Of a stretch of DNA of 64,000 bases, positions 23,401 to 37,293 are shown piece by piece. Origin of the DNA: Daucus carota subsp. sativus (lineage: Eukaryota; Streptophyta; Magnoliopsida; Apiales; Apiaceae); NCBI RefSeq assembly GCF_001625215.2, contig NC_030389.2, positions 37,871,454-37,935,453 of the forward strand, read 5' to 3'. Numbering within the stretch: the first letter of the stretch is position 1; every line of letters begins with the position of its first letter. A model generated the notes under the pieces. It did not search any database and was not told where the DNA came from. It saw nothing but the letters and a program-made list of their open reading frames with translations. Position numbers and translations under genes: made by a program.

Positions 23401-24188
23401 AAGAAAGATAATAACAGGTTTATTCTTGAATGAACTTGATCTTGATTCATCGATAATCAACTTCCCCATCGACTCGGTAATATCATCATTCTGTTTACCA
23501 CAAAACCGTATCAACAAACATCAGCACGAAAATTATCACAAAAACAAAAAACACACATAATCATTTTTTCCTTATTTCATGTTAGGTATAGTCATGTTCA
23601 ACTCCTAAGCAATTTAACCAACAAAAATTACCAGCCTTCCAGCATTTTTTAATGTACAAAACACAAATCAAGCCTATTCTCAAGTTCTTTACAGTTTTTT
23701 AATATCTGTGCATTCGAGCAAACGATACGGTGGTAACAATAAAACACACCAAAACGATAAACATTACAACAAATGAAAGTGTGCATCAAAATCACAGTAT
23801 TTTAAAAATCTTAACGCAGTTAGTGTCTTTTACGAACACGAGAAGTAGTTTCGTATGTGCAAACCAATAAACCAACTCCAATTCCCACTCGAGGCAAATG
23901 CCAAGTCCTACATCAACACCAACATCTGAGAGGTTGTTTATACACATCAATTTAACATTCCAGAAAAACAAATTCAGTACAAATATCAACGCGACATGTA
24001 CAATTTACATAGTTTGTACGCTAAAATGGTCTTAATTCGAACACGAGCCCTAACAGCCTGTGTATAAAGCATCCATATATACATGTGTACATACTAGGTT
24101 AAAATGAAACTAAACTCACTGTAATGGAATCATCTGTGTCCATCTGCCCATCATCTTCCGGTGTTCTGGAATTCGTATCAATGTCCAT
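20417..24188 (-). CDS. GPN1: GPN-loop GTPase 1 (GPN1/QQT2-like)
   Basis: GPN1 is a dimeric GTPase needed for RNA polymerase II assembly and nuclear import; Arabidopsis QQT2 is required in embryos. Six exons (high to low): 24188-24120, 23490-23388, 23307-23081, 22618-22328, 21025-20820 and 20702-20417. All borders are GT-AG and phases match, giving 393 aa, the usual family length. G1 is GMEGSGKT (55-62), G3 is DTPGQ (151-155) and G4 is NKTD (218-221). The GPN1-specific block [20 protein letters not shown] is at 83-102. The C-terminus is acidic ([12 protein letters not shown]). The odd point is the signature GPN tripeptide, expected in LGPNGG: here it reads IRANGA, with RAN at 115-117. The frame is otherwise intact and looks expressed. 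It is either a divergent paralog or a GPN1 with an altered loop. Confidence 0.9.
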
Positions 24189-24583
24189 CTTCTACAAAAT
24201 AATTACCCAATTAAAATGTATTAGCACTTTGAAACAGAAAAAAAATATCAGATAAAAAAGATCATAAACATATACCAAGTGTTGTTTTTTTAGGTTAATT
24301 ATAATTGGGTCGCTAGGGTTTGGGTTTCAACGGCTTCTTCTGATTCCTTTAGATTTCCTCAATTTCCTAGTTCTGCAGTAACATTCCAACCCGACTGTCT
24401 TGTTCGAGTTAATAGTATTGACCCGAATTCGGGTCCGAAATCATGCACGACCCGAAACCCGATCCAATTTACAACCCGATTTAACGAGACAAAACTCGAG
24501 AGTGGCCCGAAAATCTCTGATGGACCGAAATGGGTCCGAAATGACTTTCATTTCTAAGAACATCAATTTTCACTTTTATTCAA
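24189..24583. other. GPN1 upstream region
   Basis: Holds the 5' UTR and promoter of the GPN1 gene. From 24380 to 24540 there are many ACCCGA / CCCGAAA motifs in both orientations, a repeat-like block that I cannot assign to a class. Confidence 0.4.
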
Positions 24584-25571
24584 CTAGTTGAGAAACCGCG
24601 CGTTGCGGCGGTCTATAAAAATTATATTAATGATTCAATATTACTATTTGTAGAATGTAACAATCTTTATTTTTTAATACTACATGAACAATCTTCACTT
24701 AAAAGTTGCTTGAATGGAGCAAACAGATAATACATGAATAATATTTTTCCGTGAACAAAGTAAATCATATAAAAATTAACAACAACAAACATGTCCGATG
24801 AACAAAACAAATATTATAAAAGAATAACCAACAAACATATATCACTAATAGTTGATTTATTGATATCATCCATTCATATTATGTCAAGACTATATTCTTA
24901 TCCCGTATTTGGATTTGTCGACTCCTACATAGCGGTCTACAACTACCTTTACTTGCAACAACCTTTACCTTTTTAATATCATATAAACAACTTTGGATTT
25001 GTCGACTCCCACATAGCGGTCTACAACTACCTTTGCTTGCAACAACCTTTACTTTTTTTAATATCATATAAACAGTTTTCGCTTATCGTTGCAGAAGAAC
25101 AGCACCACCGAGTTAGAAATCGAGTAAGAGAACTATCACCAGAGAGAGGTATGGTTGTGGTATTGAGAGAGAAGGTTGTGTTTAGATGATCCAAAATCTT
25201 ACAACATATAGGGGTATTTATAGGTGCAGAGAAACTTGTGTGCTACTCTTTCCCATAATTAAATAATCTGAAACAAAATCAGATTAAAACTTTCAAGAAT
25301 CAGATTCTGAAAATTGCTTCTAATATATCCAAAATTAAAAAAAGCAGTTCTAATAATCAATTTCAGATTAAAACTTTCAAGCTACTATATTGCATAAATA
25401 ATCTGAAACAAATCAGATTCTGAAACTTGCTTCTATTATATCTGAAACTAAAAAAATAGTTCTTTTGATATTTTTCATCCAAAAATTCCAAAAAATTAGA
25501 AAAATAGAACGAAGCGATGTGAGAGGCGACACCTACACGCCCCTCGCTTCTCCTTTATATAAGTATATTGA
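24584..25571 (-). mobile_element. non-autonomous Helitron, 988 bp
   Basis: Read on the minus strand, it begins TCAATATACTTATATAAAGG and ends CTAG. A GC-rich hairpin (ACCGC..GCGGT) lies 7 bases before the CTAG. It sits between A and T of the host with no target duplication, as Helitrons do. The interior includes two direct units of about 90 bp (near 24900-24990 and 24990-25077) that share 'tttggatttgtcgactcc' and 'catagcggtctacaactacc'. No Rep/helicase is encoded. Confidence 0.8.
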
Positions 25572-26285
25572 TTTTAAATGGCTTTAGCTTGAGCACGATT
25601 GGATAGCCCAAGTGATGGGTTTATCCTCTGTTGTCCCGGAACACCCTGGCTCAGCCCGAGAATATTTAACATAGCCTGGTACCCCGAAATTGCCACAAGG
25701 ATCGGCCTCCATTTCATTTTTCTCTCACTAATATAATCATATCATAATTTTTTTTCTATAAAATTATGGAGAAATTTATAAAAGCATTAATATTTCGAAG
25801 ATTTTTTATAAAGTAAGACCAAAATTGTATACAAATTTTTTTGGCTGGCAAAAAAGTTGTTCAAAATAACTTTTAAATATTTCAAAAAATTTAAAAATAC
25901 AGTCAAATTTTTTTATTCGAAACAAATAGTCACTCTCATATCCTGGCTAAAATTTATGTCTAAATTGTACATGTAAAAGACATCGTAAAAGATAGTGTTT
26001 CGATGAAACTGACTATAATGATTGTCTATATCTTAAAATTGATATGTTATTTAATAAATATATTATTTTAATATAATAATATATGATATGACATTACAGA
26101 TATCTCGAATTTCGAGTTTTGTACCATTTACGTAGTCAAAATTTATACTCCCTCCGCACCAACCATTTCTTCGCGATTTAGAAACGTTCTCAACAGTTTG
26201 TGTAACCATAAATCTTATTGTATTCATTGAGAGCTGTTGACTTTGTATACCATCCTGTTGTAAATAAAACATCATCCAATCTTTA
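25572..26285. other. intergenic with SINE and Stowaway remnants
   Basis: 25610-25690 (GGTTTATCCTCTGTTG, GGCTCAGCCCGAGAAT) is a degraded plus-strand relative of the SINE at 9642-9803, with the B-box region deleted. A single Stowaway-like end (CTCCCTCCGCACCAACC) is at 26152. The rest is AT-rich with no gene seen. Confidence 0.5.
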
Positions 26286-26667
26286 GAGCATCTCCAAGAG
26301 GCTCTTCATTTAGGCTCCTAACTTGAGATTTGAGGAGGGAGAGGAAAAATGTTGCTCCAAGAGACTCTTAAGTGGCTCTTAAATCTTAAGAGCCTCTTGT
26401 TTCTCTCTCCTCTCTCCTCAAAGTTAAGAGCCACCACATGACTCCTAACTTATTTTTTTACAATAAAAAAATCTTTCCCTCCAATCCACCTCCATCTTTC
26501 ACTCTCTTTTGTAGTAGTGGAGCCCAATATATGAATAAAATATGAAATAGAGAAGAGATGTAGAGAGTATTGTTGGAGTTTACACTCTTAACTTTGTTCT
26601 AAATTGCTAAGAGCCACATTTTTTATATTATATTTAAGAGTCAACAAGGAGGCTCTTGGAGATGCTC
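26286..26667. mobile_element. Tourist-like (PIF/Harbinger) MITE, 382 bp
   Basis: The inverted ends GAGCATCTCCAAGAGGCTCTT and AAGGAGGCTCTTGGAGATGCTC are flanked by TTA on both sides (26283-26285 and 26668-26670). A 3-bp TTA/TAA duplication with GAGCA-type ends is typical of PIF/Harbinger MITEs. Confidence 0.85.
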
Positions 26668-26670
26668 TTA

Positions 26671-26860
26671 GAGCATCTTCAAGAGGTTCTCTAAACAAGC
26701 TCTTAACTTCAAATTTAAAGAGGCAAGGCAAAAATGAGAGCTCCAATGAATTCTAAAATCTTTTTAAAAAATTAAGAGCTCATCATCTCTCCTCTCTTAT
26801 AAATAGTATCTAGTAACTTTTGGAGCATCTCGAATGGTGCTCTTAAATCTTTCTTTAAAA
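26671..26860. mobile_element. partial copies of the same Tourist family
   Basis: Directly after the shared TTA another GAGCATCTTCAAGAGG end begins. A further GGAGCATCTCGAATGGTGCTC end occurs at 26820-26845 in the same orientation. These are truncated or nested relatives of the MITE at 26286. Confidence 0.6.
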
Positions 26861-29159
26861 AATAATATAATATACGGGTCTTAGTAAGCTAATAAATTGA
26901 ATATTGTAACAACTCCAACCTTACCTTTTGTACTTGCTCTTTGCTCATATCTACTTCTATATATTAAATGGCAACCAAGAGCAAAAACAGCAAAAAAATA
27001 GTGGTGAAATATTCATTATACCCATATATTAGTTGTAATTACAAAATTACCAAGTGGTTCATTTATTATGCTTGAAAATTAAGTATTAATAATTAATACA
27101 TTCGCATAATAAATATCAATTTAATTACAGTTATCATTTATTTATGACCACTCATTACAAAGAAATTAAAATATTAAATGCAGATGTAGTTAGTTAATTT
27201 AAATAAAATTAATTAATGTGAATTCAACTTGTGACATATAAATGAACTCCTATGTAGACTTTACCATCATAATTATTAAATTAAGATTTCTTAATTCTCA
27301 TTTATAAGAAAACAAATATAATTTTTTTACATGTGCCAATACGTCAAATTATTTTCGATTTAACTTTCTATGAAAAGTATTAAGCTACTGATTTCTTGCG
27401 ACAGTCTTACGATTATATTACACATTTGCACAATCCTGCAAATACACTATGATATGATTTTAAATAAACGAGCAAAGAATAGTACGTAATCAAAGAAGTA
27501 AAAATACTTCAGAAATGAAGAAACTAACCAGCACAAAAGGTAGTACAACCATATTTATTAGTTTGGAATTTTTACATTAATTATTGACATTAAATTTTAT
27601 AACAAATAGTAGATTTGTTACATCTTGTGTTTAAAGGGTGGGAGTACAGAAATGTTTTTCTAGACATATATCTTGTGATCCAAAGACTGTGATCTTTGTG
27701 TTTAATGAAATTCCAACACTCTAGTGACAAGTCAATTAACTGCTCTAACTAAGAAAAGAGAATTTACAATGACTCTCAAATTAAAATCTCTAGAAACACA
27801 TCTCAAATGAGGGAACATCAATAAAAACTAAAATAACAAAATAACAATATCTAAAAACGGAGAAAAGAAACTTTTGACTCGAGTTATGTCGAGATTTATA
27901 TGAGGTAGGCTCAAAACCGAGTTATCATCTAGCTAATATATCCAACTCGGAGCGCGGGTACTCGGTCGAGTTACCGATCAAATTAGTCAAATTTTAGTCA
28001 ATATAACCGTTGACTATTAAATAAATAATCACATAAAAATTATTAATAAATAAATCAATTAAATATCGATAAACTCGCATGATAAGGTAACAACAAAGTA
28101 TTTAATAATCGACCGACCTGTTATATGTCAACCGTTATTATAATAGTATCGACTTGAGTGATCCAAAATATATATGGATATAATTGTATGTTTACAATTT
28201 TTATAAAAGGTATAAGTTGGTTACACAAAAAAGAAGGGTATGGGTTGGTGAAGGATTAGTGGGTTAGTATTAACCGTTTATGAATTGAATTATGATTTGA
28301 GTTAAAGATTTCAGAATTGGGGTTAGGTAAGATTCTGATTTAGCTAAATTTAAGATGATTATATATACATGGTCATATTTTGTCTATTATGTGGTTCAAA
28401 CTTGGGTATTATTTGAGAGCGAATACTTGAGTATGTTAGGCTTGATTATCATAATTTGATTGACTGTATTATTGATACGAATTTGATTAATAGTATAGAT
28501 TGGATGTGAGTTTTCCGCGACATATACTTTTGTGTTTATGCCATACATCAGAATTCGAATTTCATATTTGTTATCCCTAATACGACCGACTGATAATCAG
28601 TGTATCACTAATCGATAATTGATTGATAATTAGTAAAACACGCTGACGAGTAAGATATATAAATATGCAGAGATTTACTAGAAAAAGAGGGGGAGAAGAA
28701 AGAGAGATGGAGGAAAAGATAACAAGTATTAACAAGTATTTTAGTTTATTTTCACTGTATGACTGCCTCATATAAGTATGTTTTATATAATATGTTTGTC
28801 AGTGTTCGATCTTATCTCTTTTTATCGTAGCACATGAACATATTAAATCAATTTTGATTATCATGTTATTTCATGAGTTTGTTTATATGATTCACTCAAA
28901 CCGCACCTATTACATTTATCGTGTATATACACATTTGGTTATGTTTTGATGAATACCACACTAAAAAATTGTAGTATAAACCTCTTTCATGTGGGAATTT
29001 TACTGTGACAATTCGAGTTATATGAAAATTTATTAGTTATTTCAAATCAGTTGTCATGGATATTATTAGTTTATTGTATGTTATAATTGGTATTATTTTT
29101 TTTCATAACATATACTTTTTCTACTTAAATTATCATTCTTATGTTCTCTTTGCTTACTT
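26861..29159. other. AT-rich intergenic DNA
   Basis: No gene, RNA gene or bounded element is recognised. Several 'actcgag/ctcgagt' motifs occur around 27870-28000. Short frames (for example 28577-28771) have no coding character. Confidence 0.5.
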
Positions 29160-29340
29160 TGATTTTCAAGATCATGCAAGGAGACTTTATGGGTTTTCTT
29201 ATTCAGACTTTAAAATCTTATCGTCTAAATGTCCGCATATATTTTTGTGTATTTTTCGGTTAGATGATAAATTCTGTTGGAGGAAAGAAACCCCTATGCA
29301 GCTATTGTATCTATGATACAATTCATCTACAAGCACCTAG
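29160..29340 (+). mobile_element. 3'-end relative of the 6.5-8.0 kb retroposon
   Basis: 'tttcggttagatgataa' and 'gaaagaaacccc..gcagctattgtatct' match in order the segment at 7918-7980 just before that retroposon's poly(A). The copy lacks a clear A tail, and its 5' limit is not defined. Confidence 0.5.
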
Positions 29341-29370
29341 ATCCTGACAAATAAAATAAAATAAATAGTA

Positions 29371-29595
29371 CTCCCTCCGTCCCAGCCATTTATATACGTT
29401 CACTGTTTGCACGTATTTCGAAACTCTTATAAAAAATAGTTCTATAGTAATATTTTTTCAAAATTTTCTTTCCCTGAATAAAATTTTAAATATCAAACAT
29501 TCAGAAAAAAAATTAAAAAAATATTATGAGTTATACTTTAAACGAGTCTTAAAACGTGTGTATACAGTTGAATGTGTATGGATGGAGACATGGAG
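29371..29595. mobile_element. Stowaway-like MITE
   Basis: Starts CTCCCTCCGTCCC after TA and ends GGATGGAGACATGGAG before TA. This is the Tc1/mariner-type Stowaway signature, with a mutated right end. Confidence 0.75.
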
Positions 29596-30282
29596 TAATA
29601 ATGGACACATAAACAAACTAATAAAAATAGAGTACTTATTAAATAACACGATTAACTTATCCAGATTTTTTAATTTCAAAAAAAAAAAACTTATTTTCAA
29701 AAAAAAAAAAACTTATTCAAGTTTTTGACTATTTAAGTTTTCTGTTTCGAGAATTTCAATATTTCATCACTCACGCTCACTCTCATATCAAAGATAAACG
29801 CGCATACCCATCCGAAAATATGTCAAACTGGATAATTCGAATTTCAATACACCGATTTACTGTCTTTTTTCAGCTTAGCCAATTCCCCGGCATTAACTTC
29901 GGGTCCCACCACTCCTCTGGGTTCACCTTTTGTTACACTCATTTTCTTTATTCTACTTTACCACGTATTTTACCGTATATATCAAAATAAATTTTATAAT
30001 ACATTATAGTTTTTTTATATATACTTCAAATTTTAAATTTTAAAAAAAAGTTTTAATATAATTTATAAATTATATTTTATAAAAATTTTAAAATATGCGT
30101 GAAGTCCATGGTTTAAAGAACGAAGAGCATGGACGGAGTAACGTATATTTACACCAAAAAACCGCACACACAAACTGACACCCAAACGCTCCCTAATACA
30201 CACCATACTACAACAGTCCTGCACTCGTACTACCAGTCTACCACTCCTACACATTTCCACTCCAGTCCTCACCGTTTCACAC

Positions 30283-30286
<4 letters not shown>
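29596..30286. other. upstream region of the exonuclease gene
   Basis: AT-rich with A-runs at 29680-29712. From about 30125 the base composition turns C-rich, suggesting 5' UTR leading to the (TC)n tract and the ATG at 30338. No separate gene is seen. Confidence 0.4.

Positions 30287-30316
<30 letters not shown>
30287..30316 (+). repeat. (TC)15 tract in the 5' UTR
   Basis: A pure TC dinucleotide tract 22 bases upstream of the exonuclease ATG. Such CT-rich leaders are common in plant 5' UTRs. Confidence 0.9.
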
Positions 30317-30318
<2 letters not shown>

Positions 30319-30337
30319 GCACACACTACTCCTCAAA

Positions 30338-33300
30338 ATGCGTAACGTCAGAATCAAACCTACTTTCGCCGACCGCCGCTACCGCCGCCGTACCTTCACC
30401 GTCAAATGCCATGACCGCGTCATCCTCACCACAGTCACCTCCACTCCCGCCGTCGTCCGCTCCTGGCTCCACCGCGTCATCTCGTCCTTCATTCACCACT
30501 TCCGCGCTCGCCGCCTCGTTGTCGGCCTCGGCGTGCAGTGGCGCGAAGACTGCTCCCAGGCCGCGACGCTCCAGCTCTGCGTCGGCCGCTTCTGCCTCAT
30601 TTTCCAGCTCCTTTACGCTCGCAACGTACCACGCTCTCTCCGCCGCTTCTTATCCAACCCTAACATCACTTTTGTCGGCGTCGGGAACAGTCGCGATCGC
30701 GGTATGTTGTCGCGATCGCGCCACGAGATCGACGTCGATCAGCTCGTCGATGCGCGCTACGTGGCGGCGGAGAGGAGAAACATCAGTGTGCGAGTCTCGA
30801 TGGAGAGATTGGCGGAGATGATATTAGGAATGTCCGGATTGGATAAGCCTGAGGAGATTGGGAGGAGTAACTGGAATGTTAGTTTGTTGAGTCATAAGCA
30901 AGTTGTTTATGCTTGTGTTGATGCTTTTGTTTCGTTTTGTTTAGGCAGAGATCTTGATGCTTGGGACTGGAATAGGTATATCACATCCCTTTTCATTTCT
31001 CGTTATCTATATGCAAATATCTGTTGTCTGTTTTTCGATGTGTAATTGCCTTGGGTTAGGGTTTTACAAATGTAACTTATTGTTTTGGTGTTTATATCTA
31101 ATTTGTTGCTGAAAATTATATGTTAATGTGTTGCGTACGTGTTTATTGTAGATGCTTTTCGGTATAAGTTTTATGGAATATTTGAGATGATTACAATTGA
31201 TGTTTGATGATAATAATAGATGTGTGATTAGTGGAGTTGTTTAATTAGAGTTAAAGAATATTAGTTACATTTTGGCTCCAGAATCTGATTTAACGTATTT
31301 GTTTCCAAAGGACTGTGCTGTTGTTTACTGTCTTCTGTTGTGCTGCTTTTACTGTGTCTTTGTGTATGTTAAATTTTTGGATTTGTTGTGCTACTGAATT
31401 AGGATAATTATGGTTTAAGTAGTGTGATATAAGGAATGTAATTTGTGAACATGAAGAATGATTGGTGTGGATGCAGAATCGGAAACGTAATACGTGATAC
31501 GTAATGCCTCATGTTTGTCCTTTTCCATGCACCTTTTGCTGCTTATAAAACTACTTATTTTGTCTTCAAATATGCACCAAGAATGTAGTACGTGTCTTTA
31601 AGTTCTTACCTTTCTTTTGCAAAACAAGACTCTGTTTGACTGGCTTTCCTTTAATTTCGTGCTATGTGTATCTGGCATCAAGAAAATGTAATGGGATTTT
31701 AATCTTGCTGTAGTTGGTTTCTCATCTACAAAGTCATGATGTCACTACCACTTCTTCTCAATAAATTATATTTGTATATAATTTCAGATGTGTGACCTGG
31801 TCGTTACTTGTTAACAGGGGTGTGGAGTTTTTATGAATTACTTGTATATATCTTACTTGCAAGCTCTTAGTTATAGCTAATATTCTTGATGGGTAATTTA
31901 AAGACAAATGTGAACATGAGGATAGCATGCAAGTTGATTTCCAATTTTCATAAAAAATTTCTGGTCCAAATACCATAGCAAAATTTATATGTAGAGCATG
32001 TTGAGTTAGTATTTATGTAATTATAAATTATAACTAATATGCTAGACAAGCAAATTTTATAACTATTATGTACTTGTGAAAAGCATTATTCAAAACTGGA
32101 ATTTTGTTTTCCGTTTGTCTAGTAGTAAGCTTTTGTAGTTAATCCCATTGATAATGAAGCCGAAATTACCTATAATAAACTACTTTGCTCTAAACAAGTT
32201 GTCTTATCTCCCCTATCCTCGGTAGATTTTCAAGCATCTTAACAGAGAACTTGTAATTTCTATTTATGAACCCTAGAGTCTAACAATCTTTCTTACTGCT
32301 GACTGTCTGGCTTGTGGAGCCCAACTTTTTTCTTGCAGCTTATAAACTTTGACAATAGTTACTCTTCTTCTCTTCTTTCTTTTTGCACTTATGGAGGTGA
32401 ATTGTGAGTGTGGTGGTATCAATTTTTTAACTCTGTTCTCCTTGGCAGTTGGTATTTTGATCATAGATACAAGGAAACGGGTACGCTGCCACGAACCGCG
32501 ATCTAGATCGTTCGTACCCGATACGGTCGGAAACGCGAACGGAAACGTTCAGGGTCGCGACCCAAATCGCCGGAAGTGACGACCCGCAAGAACACACTTC
32601 ATTCTTGTTTTGAACAATAGATCCATGTCTATGTCATATGATAAGTAATTTATTTTATCAATAAATGTGTACTTTTATTTGTTATTCAATATCTTTTTCT
32701 TTATAAAAAATTATAAATGTATAAATTATCAACTAAAATTGTATATTATAATGGAATTTATATATATGATTATAGAATTCTTTTTAAAAGGACCAATCGT
32801 ACCCATACGTTCCATCGTACCTATACGTTCCATCATACCAGATTCACTAAAACTAATGTTCCACGTACCCGATTTCGTTCCCCGTTTCGAATCGAACCCA
32901 GTCCTATGTAACTATGATTTTGATAGTGTTGGCTTTAGGTCAATTAAACAAAACATGGAGTAGCTTTGTACTTGAGAAAAATATATATATTTCATACTGT
33001 TGGGTATGAATTTTGGTGAAGATATATTGCCATATATTCTATTGTTAGTAACTAGCCAGCTAGTGCTGTGAGCTCTTCTCTTTTTATGGATTGTCGTAAT
33101 TATTTTAAAGTTAACCTAATTATGCCTGAGATCCTGATTTCACATGCATTATGTTGCTACATTTTAAATGCCTGATACCTACACGAGGTTCCATAGTTTG
33201 TTCTTCGCAATGCTAATCGTATTGTATTACTGTTACGTAACCCTGTTTTGATGAAATTGTATGCTTAACTTGGAAACATTAGTTGAAGCTTACAAGTTGA

Positions 33301-33508
33301 ATGTGGCAATTAAGACTATTTGTATCATTTTTCCAGGAACATAAATGAAGTAGCATTTGCTGGCCACTCCATTTGTTTGATCGAAACTGCTGCTCCTGCT
33401 CAATTAGACCCAATCCCAGAGTATTCTTCGGATGATGAGATTGCAGCAGTGGAGTATGAAGATGATCAGTATCACTATGATGAAGACTGTGGCTCTTATT
33501 TTATATAA
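30338..33508 (+). CDS. 3'-5' exonuclease-fold protein (WRN-exo-like)
   Basis: A member of the plant RNase H-like / Werner-exonuclease-like family. Exon 1 is 30338-30975 and exon 2 is 33337-33508, with GT-AG borders and a split Arg codon; 269 aa. Domain blocks: RRLVVGLGVQWRED (59-71), TLQLCVGRFCLIFQLLYARN, ITFVGVGNSRDRGML, DVDQLVDARYVAAE, GMSGLDKPEEIGRSNWNVSL and KQVVYACVDAFVSF. The tail is acidic (EYSSDDEIAAVEYEDDQYHYDED). In active WRN-type enzymes the first block carries Asp-x-Glu; here the aligned positions are Gly65 and Gln67. I recall a whole plant subgroup with GLGVQW, so loss of catalysis may be ancestral. The 2.36-kb intron has a CG-rich repeat block at about 32475-32910. Exon 1 is far richer in GC than its surroundings. 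Confidence 0.85.
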
Positions 33509-34022
33509 CTCGCAGATTTTCATATTATATATATAAGTAACAATATGTCGAAGTATTATAACTCTACTAGGCAGGTATGACTACCCTTTTTGGTTCTAAA
33601 GGCTATGGAAGCATCTTCATAGCAAGGGTCTAAGGAATGCACTTTTTGATGTAAATAATGAAAACGTTCAATGGTAATGCTTACAGTTTCCACTGGGTGC
33701 TATAGATTTAGAATTGAACCCATACCTATTGTCAAATTAATACTGTTCCTAAATATTTAGTTTAATTCGGCATTTCAGTAGTTGCGTTTTTTTTTTTTGT
33801 TTCTGCATTTCTGTATTTTGGTTCAGGCATTACAGGGAAATAGTCTAGTAAAATTCGCATTATTCAAATATAGTACAACATACTAATCTAAATAGTTGTC
33901 GACGGGCCTGAGATGAAGCATAACGGCACACTACCTGGCTGGCTAAATAATATCATCACTGAGTCATTATGAAACCTTCATCTAACGCCATTTTGCTAAA
34001 CATGACTAGTTAATCGGTTCAA
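33509..34022. other. convergent 3' flanks
   Basis: Lies between the stops of the exonuclease (+) and the peroxidase (-). It presumably contains both 3' UTRs. Nothing else is seen. Confidence 0.5.
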
Positions 34023-35351
<1,329 letters not shown>

Positions 35352-35418
35352 ATTGTGACAGCTTCTTTAACAAAACTACAAGTCTACAAGTGTATTGTAA
35401 TAAAACATCTGTGTACAA

Positions 35419-35428
35419 TCTTATATAG
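35419..35428 (-). promoter_or_regulatory. TATA box of the peroxidase gene
   Basis: TCTATATAAG on the minus strand, about 70 bp before the peroxidase ATG, a position that fits a short 5' UTR. Confidence 0.6.
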
Positions 35429-35650
35429 AGAACAAGATTCTGGGTAGTTCAGAGAAAGATGGGGTCTGCAAATGTACCAAAAGGAGTGGTTAATAGAAGA
35501 ACTATTCATGGCTTAGAATAAGTCAGTCAGTTGTAAAACAAAATACATGACATGCAGGCTCCAACAATTTTACCAAATGCCATGTGCATTTACCTGCCTT
35601 CTGCAAATGTAACTGTAAATACTTCTCTTGAGTCTTGAATACCACCATAG

Positions 35651-36766
35651 TGTTGGAAAAAAAATAACAGTGAATATCACAGCAACAATGTATAGAGCAG
35701 TTATATTATATAAGCAAGAACAGGCAAACAAAATCACAACTATATAGCATGCACGAAGATCATATACACAATTAATCAGCGACTGATAAATAACAAGAAA
35801 AGACAGGAAAGGCGTACCTTACACCGACGCTCGAAAAAGAGCACTGAACAGCTAAGTCACCTAGCCCTTAGACCGTCGCTCGAAAAAGAGCACTGAACAG
35901 CTGAGTCACCTAGCCCTTCGATGAAGACTAGGCTGTTCTTGAAGTGATTATTGCCCCAGTCCGCTGTGATGGGTGTCGCAATATCGCTCCCAGGATAAAA
36001 CAGCACAGACCGAACCGCTCACAGACACGGAAACGATCAACAACGACTAGCACCTCAATTCGCCCAAAAAATCTATGCAACTCATATACGTTTGCAAGAT
36101 AGGCACTTAGAGATCCTACTTAGAAAATTCTCAATTTGCCCAAAAAAAATCTTTGCAACTAATTCACGTTTGCAAGATAGGCACTAAGAGAATTCTCCCT
36201 TAAAAAAATCTCAAGTGTACTTCTCTTTATATAGGGACAAGTAGTTGCTCTCTTACTATTTTACTCGATGTGGGATCAAGTCACAAAATAGTAAAACAAA
36301 ACAAAACAGGTTTTGTTCATTATTTATATTGTTCAGATTACTTAATATTAATATTATATAATATATTCAGAGTCTAATTATTTAAAATAATCCCGACTCA
36401 ATATATTTAATATTAATAATAAAATAATCAATATAAATAAACTTGTAAAAGATACAGAAGTTTTTACTAGCACTAGGCCACACAAGCATTCCACTTGTAT
36501 TAGTAGTTGTAAACACACTAATACAAGATGCTATATAAACTCCATAATTTTCTTTTACAAAATCAATGTGGGACTAAAACCACATAACCCATTTCAACTG
36601 AGCAACTTTGCCTCAATATATTTATGGATTTCACTAAGAAAATATCTTAGATCCAAATACGAAAGTTTAAGTCCTCATAGCAAGGAACAACCTCCAACTA
36701 TTAGTTTCCGGAAATTACATCAAGAACATATATAAAATATGACTCAAACTTTTCCATTTTCTAACA
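35651..36766 (-). repeat. 3' LTR of the copia element
   Basis: 1116 bp, bounded by TG..CA. It contains a TATA-like TATATAAAGAG (minus strand) near 36224-36234 and two internal 'cgctcgaaaaagagcactgaac' direct repeats about 60 bp apart. As the LTR nearest the peroxidase, its promoter reads toward that gene. Confidence 0.95.
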
Positions 36767-37293
36767 ATCCCCCACAAATCCATAATAGAATTGCATATCA
36801 GATTTCATCATGACTTGTTTTTTCAGAGTCGGTACCCTTCCGGGTTTGAACCCTCCTAAGTCCTCTACTTCGATGGCTACTGGATATAGATGGAATGTTT
36901 CACCTTGAATCTTTATCCATTGGGTGTAACCACACTCCATAGACGACGACAAGTCAAAGGCTATGGTGCCAATCTACGGCTTTGAGACATTAATGGTCGT
37001 GTCTCGATCCTGTTCGTCGAATGCTTCAAGGAATAACCCTTTCCTCTAATTGAGACCACACAATTACATTCGCTTAGCTGGGCATCTCCTAGAGATGTAC
37101 TGCTACCATCTCGTCTAATGACTTGACCCCATTCAGAGTTTTAAAAACTCTTGCTATACTTGCAGTGTCAGTACCTTTTAGGTTTGCAGGGGATAGACTC
37201 AGATGCATGTGTATCTACATTGTAGTTAAAGGTACTACCGATCCACCCTTACAGCTTGTTTACCACATTGAATACACTTTGAGGGATCTCCTC

